64,000 nt of DNA from Aquitalea aquatica (GTDB taxonomy: Bacteria > Pseudomonadota > Gammaproteobacteria > Burkholderiales > Chromobacteriaceae): positions 62,001 through 126,000 of the forward strand of contig NZ_JACERN010000039.1 in NCBI RefSeq assembly GCF_013911085.1. Direction: 5' to 3'. The position numbers and the translations under genes are program-made. Every line of letters begins with the position of its first letter. Position 1 is the first letter of the stretch. Positions 63,372 to 64,000 of this stretch are shown one piece after another. Under the pieces are notes generated by a model that had not been told where the DNA came from, searched no databases, and saw nothing but the letters and a program-made list of their open reading frames with translations.

Positions 63372-63836
63372 TTAGTGTTCCATCGCCATCGGCGCGTCTT
63401 TTTCCACCAGCACTTCCACAGTCACCGTGCCGGCCTTGGCAAACTTCAGCGTCAGCGGGAAGCGTTCGCCCGCCTTCAGTGGCTGTTTCAGGCCGATCAG
63501 CATGATATGGTAGCCACCCGGGGCAAATTTCACTTCGCTACCGGCTGCCACGGCCACACCACCGCTCACTTCGCGCATGCGCATCACGCCGTTGTCGTTG
63601 AGATGCACATGCAGTTCGGCCTTGTCGGCGCGGGGGGTGCTGGCGGTCAGCAGGGTATCGGCTTCCTTGCCGGTGTTCTTGATGCTCAGGTAGGCGGCAC
63701 CGGTGGGGCTGGCTTCCGGCATGGCACGGCTCCAGGGGTGGCCCAGTTCCAGTGTGCCCAGCTTGAAGCTATGGGCAGAAACAGTGGCGGCCAGCAGCAG
63801 GCCGGCAAGCAGGGTCAGCAGTCGGGACAGGGACAT
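63372..63836 (-). CDS. Periplasmic copper chaperone PCu(A)C
   Basis: From ATG 63836 (MSLSRLLTLL) the protein has 154 residues with a signal peptide ending near VSAHS. The copper-binding pattern of the family is present: His in ELHVHLNDNGVMRMREV, a Met about ten residues later, and HIM in GGYHIMLIGLKQPL. PCu(A)C carries Cu(I) to the CuA or CuB centres of cytochrome oxidase. Its C-terminal His and Met residues (MAMEH) may add a site. No sco gene is visible because the window ends nearby. Confidence 0.92.
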   Translation of the reverse strand: MSLSRLLTLLAGLLLAATVSAHSFKLGTLELGHPWSRAMPEASPTGAAYLSIKNTGKEADTLLTASTPRADKAELHVHLNDNGVMRMREVSGGVAVAAGSEVKFAPGGYHIMLIGLKQPLKAGERFPLTLKFAKAGTVTVEVLVEKDAPMAMEH

Positions 63837-63888
63837 GGAATTCTCCAGAAAATTTGCGCACAAATTAGCACAGTTCCACTGCGACCGC

Positions 63889-63907
63889 CTGCGACATAGT
63901 GTCGCAG
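63889..63907. promoter_or_regulatory. Palindrome upstream of the PCu(A)C gene
   Basis: CTGCGACA-TAG-TGTCGCAG is a perfect 8-bp inverted repeat 53 bases upstream of the copper chaperone ATG. It is a plausible operator for a dimeric regulator; TGCGACA also recurs at 63923-63929. The regulator is unknown. Confidence 0.45.
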
Positions 63908-64000
63908 CGGGCGGTGGGCGGATGCGACATGGCACAGCCATGGACACGACGTCGGGCTGGTATTTGCCCGGCAGATTATTATAATCGTCGGCTTATATTC

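Noticed and set aside
63980-63985. TATAAT at the right edge as a promoter
   Set aside because: No -35 with acceptable spacing is visible, and the downstream gene lies outside the window.

Overview
The window looks like ordinary chromosome of a GC-rich betaproteobacterium, most likely order Neisseriales, family Chromobacteriaceae (Chromobacterium/Aquitalea/Vogesella type). Reasons: a hemC-hemD-hemX-hemY cluster, System II cytochrome c biogenesis (CcsB/ResB) beside a dihaem cytochrome c4 and the GTPase gene engB, and an Entner-Doudoroff cluster with hexR. The lineage is an inference from gene content, because no database search was possible. I see no phage, CRISPR array, rRNA, tRNA or insertion sequence with a transposase.

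Layout. 1-4.4 kb: end of a META-domain gene, then the minus-strand haem operon hemCDXY. 4.7-9.5 kb: ppc and an old-yellow-enzyme-type flavoprotein. 9.5-14 kb: minus-strand accessory genes (FkbM methyltransferase, TMEM175-like channel, AlgZ-like kinase, EamA exporter) with a divergent LysR gene. 14-24 kb: argH, an EAL protein, a racemase homologue, a GlpR-like repressor, a receiver-GGDEF protein, an RNase II-like enzyme and an HDOD protein. 23.7-41 kb: a sugar-catabolic region comprising a GtsABCD-like glucose ABC transporter with a coupled aldo/keto reductase, a TctDE-like two-component system, edd-eda, divergent zwf-pgl-glk-hexR-pgi, and a Tsx/OmpK-like channel. 41-49.7 kb: small housekeeping genes, a TerC-CBS membrane protein, ccsB-resB, cytochrome c4 and engB. 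50-52.3 kb: rlpA, trmL, comF. 52.4-59.3 kb: bioB, bioF, a GAF-GGDEF-EAL gene, bioH, bioC. The remainder holds a GNAT protein, a patatin lipoprotein, a GST, dinB with a SelW-like gene, and a PCu(A)C copper chaperone at the right edge.

How the parts work together. The sugar region is the most coherent unit. Glucose imported by the ABC system would be phosphorylated by Glk, oxidised by Zwf and Pgl, and split by Edd and Eda; Pgi links back to fructose-6-phosphate. HexR is encoded inside the zwf operon. Two copies of one 15-bp palindromic motif lie 28-29 bp upstream of the divergent edd and zwf starts and are good HexR operator candidates. Upstream of the transporter, three TGTAAG repeats at 11- and 22-bp spacing suggest control by the neighbouring OmpR-family regulator.

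Most genes are familiar families and I do not claim a new system. The best second looks are: a 153-bp structured repeat present twice in inverted orientation (31382-31534 and 40088-40240, about 90 % identical by eye); a 125-bp element with inverted ends near 63.0 kb; the c-di-GMP gene inside the biotin cluster; the operator-like motifs; and an AlgZ-like kinase without its usual regulator.
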